Below, one piece after another: positions 31,761-42,079 of a DNA stretch of 64,000 bases. Both the position numbers and the translations under genes were made by a program. The stretch is from Euleptes europaea. Lineage: Eukaryota; Chordata; Lepidosauria; Squamata; Sphaerodactylidae. Within the stretch, counting starts at the first letter, position 1; every line of letters starts with the position of its first letter. Where the stretch lies: NCBI RefSeq assembly GCF_029931775.1, contig NW_026612052.1, forward strand, positions 372,001 through 436,000, in the 5' to 3' direction. Below the pieces are notes generated by a model, which made no database searches, was not told where the DNA came from, and saw nothing but the letters and a program-made list of their open reading frames with translations.

Positions 31761-32705
31761 CTACCCTAAGTGGCCAGAAGAAAGTCTGTGCATTGCTTTT
31801 TTGAGAGCCTCCTTGAACTCCTGGTTCCTCAAGCAGTAGATGATTGGATTTAGCAGCGGTGTTAAGACAGTGTAGACAACAGACACTAGCTTGTTGGAAT
31901 TTAATGCAGCGAGGGCCTTTGGCCGGGCATAAATGAACAGGGAAGCTGCATAGAAAATGGTGACTACTAGAAGGTGTGAGGTACAGGTGGAAAACGCCTT
32001 TTGCTTCCCTTTGGCTGAAGGTATGCGGAGAACTGTGGAGATGATGCAGAAGTAAGATGCAGTTGTCACAGAGAGCGGGCCAAGGAGTATGAGCAAGGCC
32101 AGCAGGAAGTCAATGAGTTCAGCCAATGACATGTCGGTGCAGGCCAGGTTGAGAAGTGGGGAGACATCACAGAAGAAATGGTTGATGACATGGGGTCCAC
32201 AGTAGCTCAAGCGGGAGATGAAGAAGACTTTCCCCATGGCGATGAAAAAGCCACTCAGCCACGAACCGGCAGCTAAGCGGATACAGAGCTCTTGTGTCAT
32301 TATGGCTGGATAACGCAACGGGTTGCAAATAGCAACATAGCGGTCATAGGCCATAGCAGCTAGAAGGACACACTCAGTACATGCGAGACTTAGGAAGAAG
32401 TAGAGCTGGGTCATGCAACCCATGAAAGAAATATCCTTCTTCTCGGCCACAAATCCCATAAGCATCTTAGGAACAGTGACAGAGACATACCAAATCTCCA
32501 GGAAAGAAAGATTACTCATGAAGAGGTACATAGGTTTATGAAGGTTGATATTCACATGGATTAGTGTTACTATTATCACATTCTCTATTACTGTCAATGC
32601 ATACACAATCAGGAAAAATGTAAATAGTGTTAGCTGCAGTTTAGGGCTTCCAGGAAAGCCTACTAGAATAAATACAGTTACTTGGGTCCTGTTTGTCCAT
32701 TGCAT
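31761..32705 (-). CDS. OR6A2-like: Olfactory receptor, class II, OR6A-like (copy 1)
   Basis: 314-residue odorant GPCR. It has NRT glycosylation site at residues 5-7, ENVIIVTLI in helix 1, [23 protein letters not shown] in helix 2, [25 protein letters not shown] at helix 3, loop-2 cysteines in SYCGPH, FFCDVS and [16 protein letters not shown] before helix 6, FIYARPKAL in the third outer loop and [16 protein letters not shown] at the end. CDVSPLLNL and [17 protein letters not shown] recall mammalian OR6A2. A splice acceptor lies 24 bases upstream on the minus strand, supporting this start. A related gene is at 51301. The gene lies between two direct 140-base repeats. No damaging change seen. 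Confidence 0.96.
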   Translation of the reverse strand: MQWTNRTQVTVFILVGFPGSPKLQLTLFTFFLIVYALTVIENVIIVTLIHVNINLHKPMYLFMSNLSFLEIWYVSVTVPKMLMGFVAEKKDISFMGCMTQLYFFLSLACTECVLLAAMAYDRYVAICNPLRYPAIMTQELCIRLAAGSWLSGFFIAMGKVFFISRLSYCGPHVINHFFCDVSPLLNLACTDMSLAELIDFLLALLILLGPLSVTTASYFCIISTVLRIPSAKGKQKAFSTCTSHLLVVTIFYAASLFIYARPKALAALNSNKLVSVVYTVLTPLLNPIIYCLRNQEFKEALKKAMHRLSSGHLG

Positions 32706-32727
32706 CCTGGATTATGTTGTTGTAGAG

Positions 32728-32742
32728 CTGAAATAAATATTC
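32728..32742 (-). promoter_or_regulatory. Splice acceptor of OR6A-like copy 1
   Basis: The minus strand reads AATATTTATTTCAG, ending at 32728, giving 22 untranslated bases before ATG. Confidence 0.6.
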
Positions 32743-33053
32743 AAAATAAAGTTAAATGCCATGTTTTCTTGCACAAGAATTCTTTAGCATCATTACATTG
32801 AGTACCGAATTTTATTTCAATTAGATATCGTTAATTGTCACTTTGTGTTTTTTTTCTTAATCAGAGCCAAAGTCCAACTATTTAAAGCTTTTCCAGTCTG
32901 ATACACAAATGAATTAAGTTGTTATGCAGCTCAGCAGTGACCTATTCACCTGCCCAACCACAAATCGTATTTTGTGGCAGAGATGGTGCATTATGCTATT
33001 TGTGATATGGGATGTTCATGAACATTTCAACTTTTGAGGGAAACTCCCAGCAA

Positions 33054-33192
33054 CTGGACATTCATTAACAATCCAGCTCATGCAATGGATGGGAAAGATT
33101 AGTTTAGCTGAGCAAATAATAATAATAACAAACAACTTTTATTTATATCCTACCCTCCCCCTGCAATGTCAGGCTCAGGACAGCTAACATTA
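33054..33192. repeat. Second copy of the 140-base direct repeat
   Basis: See 30233-30372. The shared part includes DNA beyond the AATAA retroposon tail, which suggests duplication of a local segment or of a larger unknown repeat. Confidence 0.85.
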
Positions 33193-33398
33193 TAATTAAA
33201 ATACAATAAATACATTCAGGCATAGAAAAGTTAAAATTTTATAACAAACACTGAATCAAAATTTGCTCTAATTTAATTTAAGAAGAACTGAGCAAGACTG
33301 AGAGAAAAAGCTGGGTGGATTGAACCCCAAATTACTCAAGTTTAAACAATGAATATATGTTTGAAAAGGCATTGTGTATTTCTACCATACACACAGAC

Positions 33399-35546
33399 TA
33401 TTGTCGTAGGCTTTCACGGTCAGAGTTCATTGGTTCTTGTAGGTTATCCGGGCTGTGTAACCGTGGTCTTGGAATTTTATTTCCTGACGTTTCGCCAGCA
33501 ACTGTGGCAGGCATCTTCAGAGTAGTAACACTGAAGGACAGTGTCTCTCAGTGTCAAGGGTGTAGGAAGAGTAATATATAGTCAGAAAGGGGTTGGGTTT
33601 GAGCTGAGTATTGTCCTGCAAAAGTATTGTCCGCTAAGTATCAAGATAATGTGCTAATGAGGGTATGGTATGTTAATATGGAACCATTGTATCCTGAAGT
33701 GATCTGTTAATGTGTGTAATCCAAAACTAATCTGTATGGCTATTGTTGAATGTTGTCTTTGTCTGGAGGTTTTTCAGGGTAGGAAGCCAAGCCTTATTCA
33801 TTCTTAAACTCTCCTCTTTTCTGTTAAAGTTGTGCTGATGTTTATGAATTTCAATGGCTTCTCTGTGCAATCTGACAAAATGGTTGGTAGAATTGTCCAG
33901 TCTTTCAGTGTCTTGGAATAAGACCCTGTGTCCTGTTTGTGTCAGTCCATGTTCAGCCACTGCTGATTTCTCAGGTTGGCCAAGTCTGCAGTATCTTTCA
34001 TGTTCTTTTATCCTTGTTTGTATGCTGCGTTTTGTGGTCCCGATGTAAACTTCTCCACAGCTGCAAGGTATACGATATACTCCTGCAGAGGTGAGGGGGT
34101 CTCTTTTGTCTTTTGCTGATCGTAGCATTTGTTGTATTTTCTTGGTGGGTTTAAACACTGTTTGTAGGTTATGTTTTTTCAAAAGTTTCTCCATCCTATC
34201 AGTGACTCCTTTAATAAATGGCAAGAATACCTTTCCTATGGAATACCTTTCCTATATTTTGAAAAGACAGCATTAGAATCAGCACCTTACAAACCGACAG
34301 TCTGGTTCAGGTTCGTAGATGATACATTTACCATTTGGAGCCATGGTGAAGAAAAATTAATGGACTTTCTAAACCATCTTAATAATATCCATCCAAACAT
34401 TCAGTTTACCATGGAAAAGGAAATTGAGGGTAAACTCCCATTTCTTGATACCCTTGTCATCCGTAAATCAAACCTTCAGTTAGGTCACAAGGTCTACCGG
34501 AAACCAACTCACACAGATCGCTACTTACACAAAAACTCCAACCACCACCCCCGACAGAAAAGAGGAATAATCAAAACATTAATGGACCGTGCAAGACGGA
34601 TCTGTGAACCACAGTTTCTCAAGGAAGAAACTAACCATCTAAATCACGCACTGCTAGCAAACGGCTACTCCAAGAATGAAATCAGAAGGGCCATTGAACC
34701 AAACAAAAATCAGAAAACTCAAGAAAAACAGTCTCCCATAGGAAAGGTATTCTTGCCATTTATTAAAGGAGTCACTGATAGGATGGAGAAACTTTTGAAA
34801 AAACATAACCTACAAACAGTGTTTAAACCCACCAAGAAAATACAACAAATGCTACGATCAGCAAAAGACAAAAGAGACCCCCTCACCTCTGCAGGAGTAT
34901 ATCGTATACCTTGCAGCTGTGGAGAAGTTTACATCGGGACCACAAAACGCAGCATACAAACAAGGATAAAAGAACATGAAAGATACTGCAGACTTGGCCA
35001 ACCTGAGAAATCAGCAGTGGCTGAACATGGACTGACACAAACAGGACACAGGGTCTTATTCCAAGACACTGAAAGACTGGACAATTCTACCAACTATTTT
35101 GTCAGATTGCACAGAGAAGCCATTGAAATTCATAAACATCAGCACAACTTTAACAGAAAAGAGGAGAGTTTAAGAATGAATAAGGCTTGGCTTCCTGCCC
35201 TGAAAAACCTCCAGACAAAGACAACATTCAACAATAGCCATACAGATTAGTTTTGGATTACACACATTAACAGATCACTTCAGGATACAATGGTTCCATA
35301 TTAACATACCATACCCTCATTAGCACATTATCTTGATACTTAGCGGACAATACTTTTGCAGGACAATACTCAGCTCAAACCCAACCCCTTTCTGACTATA
35401 TATTACTCTTCCTACACCCTTGACACTGAGAGACACTGTCCTTCAGTGTTACTACTCTGAAGATGCCTGCCACAGTTGCTGGCGAAACGTCAGGAAATAA
35501 AATTCCAAGACCACGGTTACACAGCCCGGATAACCTACAAGAACCA
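33399..35546. mobile_element. Penelope-like element, two head-to-head copies
   Basis: A 12-base duplication ATACACACAGAC (33387-33398 and 35547-35558) brackets the whole block, so it is one insertion. The right half (+, about 34238-35546) encodes the end of a Penelope reverse transcriptase (WFRFVDDTFTIW) and a GIY-YIG nuclease-like domain (GVYRIPCSCGEVYIGTTKRS) in the frame ending at 35250. The left half (-, to about 34237) repeats only the 3' part (frame 34224-33727) with about two residue differences over 165. Both 3' ends face outward. Inverted partial copies of this kind are typical of Penelope-like elements. The 5' part is missing, so it cannot be autonomous, but near-identity of the halves implies a young insertion. 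Confidence 0.9.
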
Positions 35547-35558
35547 ATACACACAGAC

Positions 35559-36025
35559 ATTTGTCATTATGCTGTATGTCTTACATAAAAAAAACTTCAT
35601 ACTATATATTCTGAGTAAGACGTTGTTGTGTTGTTTTTTAACACTCATTGAAAAAGATAAAATGTTTCCTGGGATTTTTTCCCCCCAGCATTGCCACAAA
35701 CTTCAATTTTTTATTGGAATAACAGAAAAAAGGCCTTGGGAAAAATATTCTGGACCATTATACCTAAATTACCTGGGCAGCAAACCTAGGCAGGTAAATT
35801 CAGATGTAAGCCCCAATTTTATTATGTGGGGTTTATTCTCAGGAAAGTGCTGTTAGGGTTACAGCTTTACTCTTCTTGGACTTCCCAGTTCAGATTTTTG
35901 TTAAACTGAAGTTTGAATTGCAATTATACAGGAAACTAGGTCTGAGACCTGTATTTTGCTAAAGTCTGTGAAGACACATGTGATAACAAGGCAATTCGTA
36001 ATTTCTGTAATAATCACTTATGTAT
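35559..36025. other. Intergenic DNA with a dispersed repeat piece
   Basis: 35775-35865 resembles the degraded repeat at 3240-3360 and 63310-63400 ('ttctcaggaaa', 'tgttagggtta'). No gene. Confidence 0.4.
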
Positions 36026-36034
36026 GAGTGTAGC

Positions 36035-36222
36035 GGGAGGGAAGGTGGCGTAGTATAGCCCAATCTCATCAGATCTCAGAAACTAAGCAGGGTTGGTACT
36101 TGGAAGGTAGACCTTCAAGAAAGACTCTGCAGAGAAAGGCAATGGCAAACCACCTCTGCTTCTCACTTGCCTTGAAAACCTCTTGCTGGGGTCACTATCA
36201 GTCGGCTGCGACTTGATGGCAC

Positions 36223-36261
<39 letters not shown>
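36035..36261 (+). mobile_element. 5S rRNA-derived SINE with BovB-type tail and (CA)n
   Basis: Starts GGGAGGGAAGGTGGCGTAG, then AGATCTCAGAAACTAAGCAG of 5S type, the body (CAATGGCAAACCACCTCTGC), and the tail GTCGGCTGCGACTTGATGGC ending in (CA)n. Flanked by GAGTGTAGC (36026-36034) and GAGTATAGC (36262-36270), a 9-base duplication with one change. Confidence 0.88.
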
Positions 36262-36264
<3 letters not shown>

Positions 36265-36483
36265 TATAGCAACCCAAAATTCTTCTGCAGACTGAGCTAT
36301 TACTTTATATCCCCATCCAACTTGTTGCCGTGGTGTAAAGCAACCTGACCTTTGTATAGTATGCCTGAGATTGTGTGTTTGCTGGCTTGCTTGCTTCTTT
36401 AGTCTCAGTTAAACATAGGTCACAGCCTTTTTCCTCATGTTTTTGTTCACTACTTTTAGAACTGCCCAATTCAGTTTTAATCA

Positions 36484-36575
36484 TAATAATATAATAATAA
36501 TTTTTTTTTATTTATACCCCACCCTCCCCCAGCCAGGCCAGGCTCAGGGCAGCTACCAACATAGTTAATATACAT
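36484..36575 (-). repeat. Retroposon tail repeat
   Basis: 'tttatttataccccaccctc' and 'aggctcagggcagctacc' match, reversed, the repeat at 11530-11645. Confidence 0.6.
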
Positions 36576-36579
36576 CGAC

Positions 36580-37655
36580 ATTTAATTACAAAAATGAAAA
36601 CATTCTAGAATGCTGCATTCCTCTAGTTCTGACTTTGGCACCCAATTTGTCCCTGTAGGGAGAGATATTATTGTGGCGGATAAAGATTTTTGTAAAATAC
36701 TGTCCATATATCTTATCATAACTCACTGCTGTCACTTAATCAACGTGTACCTTTAGAAATATTTGACTACAATAAAAGAAGCCTTGCTTTAAAAGACACG
36801 TCATTACAAAATAATTATGGCAGTTGGAATATTGTGATTGTGAATCACTGTTTATAAGGCTATTATCAGCCACAGCTCACTTCTTATCTGAAGAAGTGAG
36901 CTGTTGCTCACAAAAGATCATACCCTGCCAGAAATTTTGTTAGTCTTTAAGGTGCTACTGGGCTATTGCTCTTTTCTACTGCATAAGGCTTAAATCAAAG
37001 TTTATTCTTAGAATGCAGACAGACACATAAGCCCACATCTTGCATTGTGACAACATGAGACATTCACAAAAGTTTACTTACATTGCCCACAGAATAGCGT
37101 ACAAACTTCACTAAAAATCATTTCACAAAAACAATGGAGAGTGAGTCAAGTAACATCTTAACAAGGAATACTCCCATTGTTCCAAAATGGATGAATAGTG
37201 TTGCCAGGTCTGGATTGTTGCGCATGAAGAAAACCTGGAGCTTTCTGGAGATGCATATATGCTGAGTGCTTGGTGATAAATGTTACTTCCAAGACAAGTT
37301 AATCATAAAGTTACAGAAGAGGTTTTTTTTTTTTGAACTTGCTTTGTCCTCTTTCCTTTGGGATCCAGCAGTTGTCATACATTAATGATTCAATTACTAA
37401 AATGTATCTTGATCATAATTTAGCTAGAATTTTTTAAATCAAACTTAACTCTTGAAATAACTTGGAAGCATCCCCATTGAGCGGACAGCTTTTTCGTTAA
37501 ATGTCTGAAAATGTGTTATAATCTAGAGATGGATGTATTAACAATTATGTGAATTTTTATTAGTTGTGTATCCCTACTCATGATGGGGAGAAATGACTTG
37601 CCTTCTGGCCTGTCCTAGTTCGGTGCATTGGCCCTAATGCTGAATGAAGCTGTAA
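36580..37655. other. Intergenic DNA with one dispersed repeat
   Basis: 36885-36990 ('ttttgttagtctttaaggtg', 'ctactgggct') belongs to a dispersed repeat also seen at 48655-48695 and, reversed, at 55330-55495. The remainder shows nothing. Confidence 0.4.
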
Positions 37656-37658
37656 CAT

Positions 37659-37867
37659 TAGGGTTGCCAAGTCTCTCTTCACCACCGGCAGGAGGTTTTG
37701 GGGGCATAGCCTGAGGAGGGTGGAGTTTGGGGATGGGAGAGATTTCAATGCCATAAAGTCCAATTGCCAAAGCAGCCATTTCCTCCAGGTGAACTGATTT
37801 CTATCGGCTTGAGATCAGTTGTAATAGCAGGAGATCTCCAGCTAGTACCTGGAGGTTGGTAACCCTA
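37659..37867 (-). mobile_element. hAT-type TAGGGTTGCC element (intact copy)
   Basis: The ends TAGGGTTGCC and GGTAACCCTA are inverted repeats. Internal words ('gaactgatttctatcggctt', 'ggagatctccagctagtacc') are those of the family seen at 51043-51251. Flanks TGTAACAT and CTGAACAT partly agree as an 8-base duplication. Confidence 0.75.
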
Positions 37868-38950
37868 CTGAACATTGACTATTTTTTTACCCAAAGCAGC
37901 AGGCAGCAGGACATCTGGGTGGCCAGAACATCATCGGCAAGGGAGCAGTGGAGAGGTGGGCGGATGGATGGGGCTCCTTTTGATGAGATGAGCTCAGTCT
38001 GGTCAACCTCCAAGGCTCCCCAGGGAACAGCTACCACCACAACAAGGGCTATGATCAGACTGCAACCTTGGGGTCTCAATGTGAAAGTGCAGAAGCTGTG
38101 CATTGTGTTGGCTTGGCTGGTCCTGGTGCCAGCCACCCTCCTGGGAGCAGCATGCAGCTCCTGCATGTCCACACTGACAGCCTGTCTCTAGTGAGCGCCT
38201 AGCTCTGCACCATTGTTGTGCCTTCTTGCCATTGCAGACCACAGTCCAACCACCAAGAGCTTCTGGGGCTCCTCCAGTTTGCAAGAAGGGGCTACTGTGA
38301 TGTGCCCAAGCAACTGCAGGCCTGCCAAGACTGGCCTGCAAGCCACCTGCCACCATACCACTCGGGTCCCCAGTGGCTCACCCAATGGGTGTCCTACATG
38401 CTAAATCCATGGCAAGGGAGGGGTGTGTGGTAGAACTGCAGGAGTGGAAGTATGGGAATCTTTCCCCCCACAGGTTTCACAAGTCCCCACTTGTCCTTTC
38501 TAGAGGACAGACTCATAAATTTGATTATCAATGACATTACATCCTGGAATTCACAATGTGTTTCCCTTTTATTCAAAGAAAGACAATGCAAGCAAGTTCT
38601 GACCCCATGGATTGAATTAAATACATGACCTTCTTGAGCACAATGGAAGTATACAGGACAAATGAACAGAACTTTGCATGCAGTATGGAAGCTAACATTA
38701 GAATGCAACACCAGATGTTTTGGTTGGAAATGCATTAACCCAATGATGAGTACATTTTTGATGACAACAAATGGTAAATAGGCAGATTATATATATCCAT
38801 TGTCTAATTCAGCACTTGTGCCACAATGGCTGCAATCCTGATCACATTTAGAATATCCCATTAACTTCATTGGGATTGAGCAGCCTAACCACATGGACTG
38901 CATCTAATTTTCACTAAGGTAACCAGCAAATAAGTAAGAATTGATTAAAT
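37868..38950. other. GC-rich unclassified stretch, then plain intergenic DNA
   Basis: About 37880-38430 is GC-rich and has overlapping frames on both strands (for example 111 codons at 37856-38191) but no domain I recognise. It directly abuts a hAT-type element. The rest (38440-38950) is AT-rich, with a repeat piece at 38826-38895. Confidence 0.4.
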
Positions 38951-38954
38951 CATT

Positions 38955-39276
38955 AAGAAGAAGAAGAGTTGCTTTTTATATGCCAACTTTCTATACCTTT
39001 CTATATATTCTATAAGGAAGAATCAAACCGGCTTACAATCACCTTCCCTTCCCCTCCCTACAACAGACACCCTGTGAGGTAGATGGGGCTGAAAAAGCTC
39101 TAAGAGAATTGGGACTAGCCCAAGGTCATCCAGCTGTCTTTATGCGGAGGAGTGGGGAAACCAACCCAGTTCACCAGATTAGCGTCCACCACTGATGTGG
39201 AGGAATGGGGAGTCAAACCCGGTTCTCCAGATTAGACTCCACCACTCCATACCACCACTCTTAACCACTACACCAC
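38955..39276 (-). mobile_element. tRNA-derived SINE, full length, abutting an OR stop codon
   Basis: The minus strand starts GTGGTGTAGTGGTTAAGAGT, carries the B box (GGGTTTGACTCCCC) and ends in AAGAAGAAG read on +. Its 5' end lies only about 7 bases after the stop codon of the OR at 39284, in the same orientation, so it forms almost all of that gene's 3' UTR region. Confidence 0.88.
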
Positions 39277-39283
39277 ATGCATT

Positions 39284-40240
39284 TCAATAGGAAAAGACTG
39301 TCTTTCTGAATTGTCTGATTACTGCCTCTTTCACCTCCGCATTTCTTAGGCTGTAGATGATGGGATTCAACATTGGGATGACAACCGTGTAAAAGACTGA
39401 CACTACTTTCCCCCGATTAGGAGAGGAAATGGCTCCAGGTTGGGCATACATAAAAAAGACTGTCCCAAAGAACAAGCTTACTGCCATCAGATGGGAAGTA
39501 CAAGTTGAGAAAGCTTTGTGTCTTCCTTTGCCCGAAGGGATGCGTAAGATGGTGGCAACAATGTAACCATAAGATATCAGCACAATGATCCCTGTGGTCA
39601 CAATGATTAATCCACACACCACTAGCAGCACAATTTCATTCATAAAAGTGGCTGAACAGGAGGCCTTCATGACAGCAGGGACATCACAAAAGAAGTGATT
39701 TATTTCAGTCGGGGCACAAAATGTCAATGAGAATGTAAAGCCAGTCTGGGTGCAGCAATTGACACAGCCAAAGAAATATGATACGACTACTAGGAGATGA
39801 CGGGTCTTCTTAGACATAATGACCTGGTAGAGAAGGGGATTGCAGACTGCAATGAACCGATCGTATGCCATCACAGCCAGAAAGAAAGCCTCAGTGGTCC
39901 CAAAAAGAGAGAAGAAGAACATCTGGGTTGCACACCCGTTGTAAGAAATGGCCTTGTTCCCAGTTGCGAAGCTCAGCATTGCTTTGGGGGTGATGACTGA
40001 GGAATAGCAAATGTCCAAGAAAGATAAGTTCTTCAGGAAGAAATACATAGGGGTGTGAAGTTTGGAGTCTGCACTAATTACAAGAATCATTCCAATGTTA
40101 CCCATCATTGTGACAATGTACATTATCAAGAACAGAACAAATAGAAGTGATTGCATCTCTGGCTTTCCCCTAAATCCTACCAAGATGAATTCGCTGGCCA
40201 CAGTGTGGTTTCCCATTTCATTGAACAAAGAAAAAGTCAT
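39284..40240 (-). CDS. Olfactory receptor, class II, OR5/8/9-type (copy 1)
   Basis: 318-residue odorant GPCR, or 310 from Met9 (MGNHT, ATG at 40216), which is the more usual length. It shows NHT glycosylation, GNIGMILVI in helix 1, LHTPMYFFLKNLSFLDICYSSVITPKA in helix 2, MAYDRFIAVCNPLLY at helix 3, three loop-2 cysteines (TFCAPT, FFCDVP, KASCSA), [18 protein letters not shown] into helix 6 and NPIIYSLRNAEVKEA at the end. ISYNGCATQMFFF and VVSVFYTVVIPML are typical of the OR5/OR8/OR9 group, but I cannot pick one subfamily. The DRY motif is DRF here, as in its paralog at 45393. A SINE follows the stop directly. The frame is intact. Confidence 0.96.
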   Translation of the reverse strand: MTFSLFNEMGNHTVASEFILVGFRGKPEMQSLLFVLFLIMYIVTMMGNIGMILVISADSKLHTPMYFFLKNLSFLDICYSSVITPKAMLSFATGNKAISYNGCATQMFFFSLFGTTEAFFLAVMAYDRFIAVCNPLLYQVIMSKKTRHLLVVVSYFFGCVNCCTQTGFTFSLTFCAPTEINHFFCDVPAVMKASCSATFMNEIVLLVVCGLIIVTTGIIVLISYGYIVATILRIPSGKGRHKAFSTCTSHLMAVSLFFGTVFFMYAQPGAISSPNRGKVVSVFYTVVIPMLNPIIYSLRNAEVKEAVIRQFRKTVFSY

Positions 40241-40447
40241 GTTTTTATTATTCTCTTCTTAGCAAACACATTCCGTGAGTGGTTGAGTAGGCTATCCACA
40301 AAACATTGTATCTTAAAGGCAAAGGAGATAACCATGATAACCAGTCTGATGTTATCTTTGATCAGAAGTACAGGTGCAAGCGAAATTCTGTTGTCAGAAA
40401 TATGATGCAACTGAAAAAGTGAAAAAGGCAATGTTGAAATTCAATTT

Positions 40448-40509
40448 ATTGTTATTGTTCCATTCTATTCCATTCCATAAACCTTTAATGGCATAGCATT
40501 GTTATTGTT
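40448..40509 (-). mobile_element. 38-base LINE 3' end with 12-base target duplication
   Basis: ATTGTTATTGTT at 40448-40459 and 40498-40509 flanks 38 bases. On the minus strand these read GCTATGCCATTAAAGG and then TGGAATGG repeats, like the ends of the (ATG)n LINE family (TATGCCAATAAAGG). Confidence 0.65.
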
Positions 40510-40783
40510 AATTAGATTTATAGGCCACTCTTTCCTGGACAAACCACAACCACTCACAACCTTTTAAAACAAGATTAAAAACCAATCCATAATTTACATA
40601 GAATTTACAATATAAAACCAGACACCTTCTCTATAATAGCAGCATAATTATAGTCATAATGACATAAGCAGCAATAATGTTTATACTATTTGTAGGAATG
40701 TAGCAGAGGTAGAAAGAGGAGAGAAAGGGGAAGGGGAAACCTAGTCAGATGGAAAAATATATTGAAATTATAATCCTGCTAAG

Positions 40784-41007
40784 ATTACAGAAAGAGGGAA
40801 GGCGGCATGGTATAGCCCAATCTTGTCAGATCTTGGAAGCTAAGCAGGATCAGTACTTAGAAGGGAGGCTGCCAAGGAAGACTGTGCTGAGGAAGGTGAT
40901 GGAAAAATCACCTCTGCTTCTCACTTGCCTCGGAAAGGCCCTTGCTGGGGTTTCCATAAATTGGCTGTGAATTGATGGCACTTTATATACACACAAAATT
41001 ACAGAAA
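40784..41007 (+). mobile_element. 5S rRNA-derived SINE with target duplication
   Basis: The element is 40794-40997: GGCGGCATGGTATAGCCC, then AGATCTTGGAAGCTAAGCAG of 5S type, body, and BovB-type tail (TGATGGCACTTTATATACAC). Exact ATTACAGAAA copies flank it at 40784-40793 and 40998-41007. Confidence 0.85.
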
Positions 41008-41369
41008 AGGTGAGAGGAAAAGGACACTTTATATCAGTGGTTCTCTCTCCATGGCTCACACAGAACTGCACTGGAAGCTACCGTCAACCAAGAGAACCAC
41101 CTTTACATCCAGACCTGAACCTGGTGAGAAATGGAGGAAGAGTCCTCTTTGAAACCAAAAAGGCTATGCTGGGAAACACGGAATCTGCATGGACAAAACC
41201 TATGTTGGGGACTGCTGGAAGAAGGAAAAGTAAATGAGCTTACCAGTAAAAATTGGTGGGATCAAAGCCAGGGCATTTTCTTCTACCACTTTGCTCAGCT
41301 AAGTGTAGAATCTGCCTCTGGTGAAGAGCTTAACCCTTTTGAGGAAAGCTACTTGTGCTGGAAGAAGAA

Positions 41370-41500
41370 TAGACTAGACTAGACTAGACTAGACTAGACT
41401 AGACTAGACTAGACTAGAATAGAATAGAATAGAATAGAAATTTTATTTATACCCCATCCTCCTTCGGCAAGAGTGGGCTCAGGGCAGCTAACATCATTGA
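41370..41500. repeat. (AGACT)n-(AGAAT)n microsatellite joined to a retroposon tail
   Basis: AGACT repeats from about 41370 pass into AGAAT repeats by 41438, followed by 'tttatttataccccatcct' of the tail repeat read in reverse. The pentamers probably grew from the retroposon's tail. Confidence 0.85.
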
Positions 41501-41644
41501 TATATATGTACAATAAATGCAAAATTTTAAATGCAATTAAAACAATTTAGTCATTTGCCCTAAAAAAAAAAACTTAACTCAGAGAACACTGGGTGGTCTC
41601 TTGCTAGTATCTTTACTATGATAACTTACCACAACAATTTAAAC

Positions 41645-41722
41645 TGAATGTGTTACAACTCATCTCCAGCCAATACAGATCAGTTCACCTGGAGAAAATA
41701 GCTGCTTGGCAATTGATCCCAA
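41645..41722 (+). mobile_element. hAT-type TAGGGTTGCC element, internal fragment
   Basis: 'acaactcatctccagccaat', 'cagttcacctggagaaaata' and 'gcaattg' match the family body; the ends are missing. Confidence 0.65.
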
Positions 41723-41994
41723 ATAACATGCATGTTTTTTTTTTAAAAAAAACAACAACTCTGTAGGTGTGTAACCTTAGTCACCTTAGTATTTTTGTGT
41801 GTTGATCCAGTGGAGGAAACCACAGAGACAAAATATGTCATTTCAAATTTCCCCAGTTTCTTCTCAGTTGTCGTATTTCTACAATAGTTGGTCACAGTTT
41901 TGCAGGAAGTCCTGACAACAAATTGCATCTATTACATTATTAGCTCAGTGTGGTTCACAGTTACAGCCTTCCATAAAAAATGTGCGAGATTGTT

Positions 41995-42079
41995 ATGGAG
42001 ACAAGATTCAAGTCAAGTCAAGTTTATTAATACCGTCAACTGACCAATCACGTGCCAACACAATGGAGACAAGATTCAA
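41995..42079 (-). mobile_element. 51-base LINE 3' end with perfect 17-base target duplication
   Basis: ATGGAGACAAGATTCAA occurs at 41995-42011 and 42063-42079. Between them, 51 bases read on the minus strand end AATAAACTTGACTTGAC, a LINE-like 3' end with a short tail repeat. Confidence 0.7.

Noticed and set aside
34171-35250. 359-codon open frame as a host gene
   Set aside because: FVDD reverse transcriptase text and a GIY-YIG domain within a bracketed, inverted repeat identify a Penelope-like element.
36035-36261. 5S rRNA gene
   Set aside because: Only part of the 5S sequence is present, followed by a retroposon body, BovB-type tail and a target duplication.
37856-38191. 111-codon frame in the GC-rich stretch
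   Set aside because: Overlapping frames on both strands reflect base composition; no recognisable domain.
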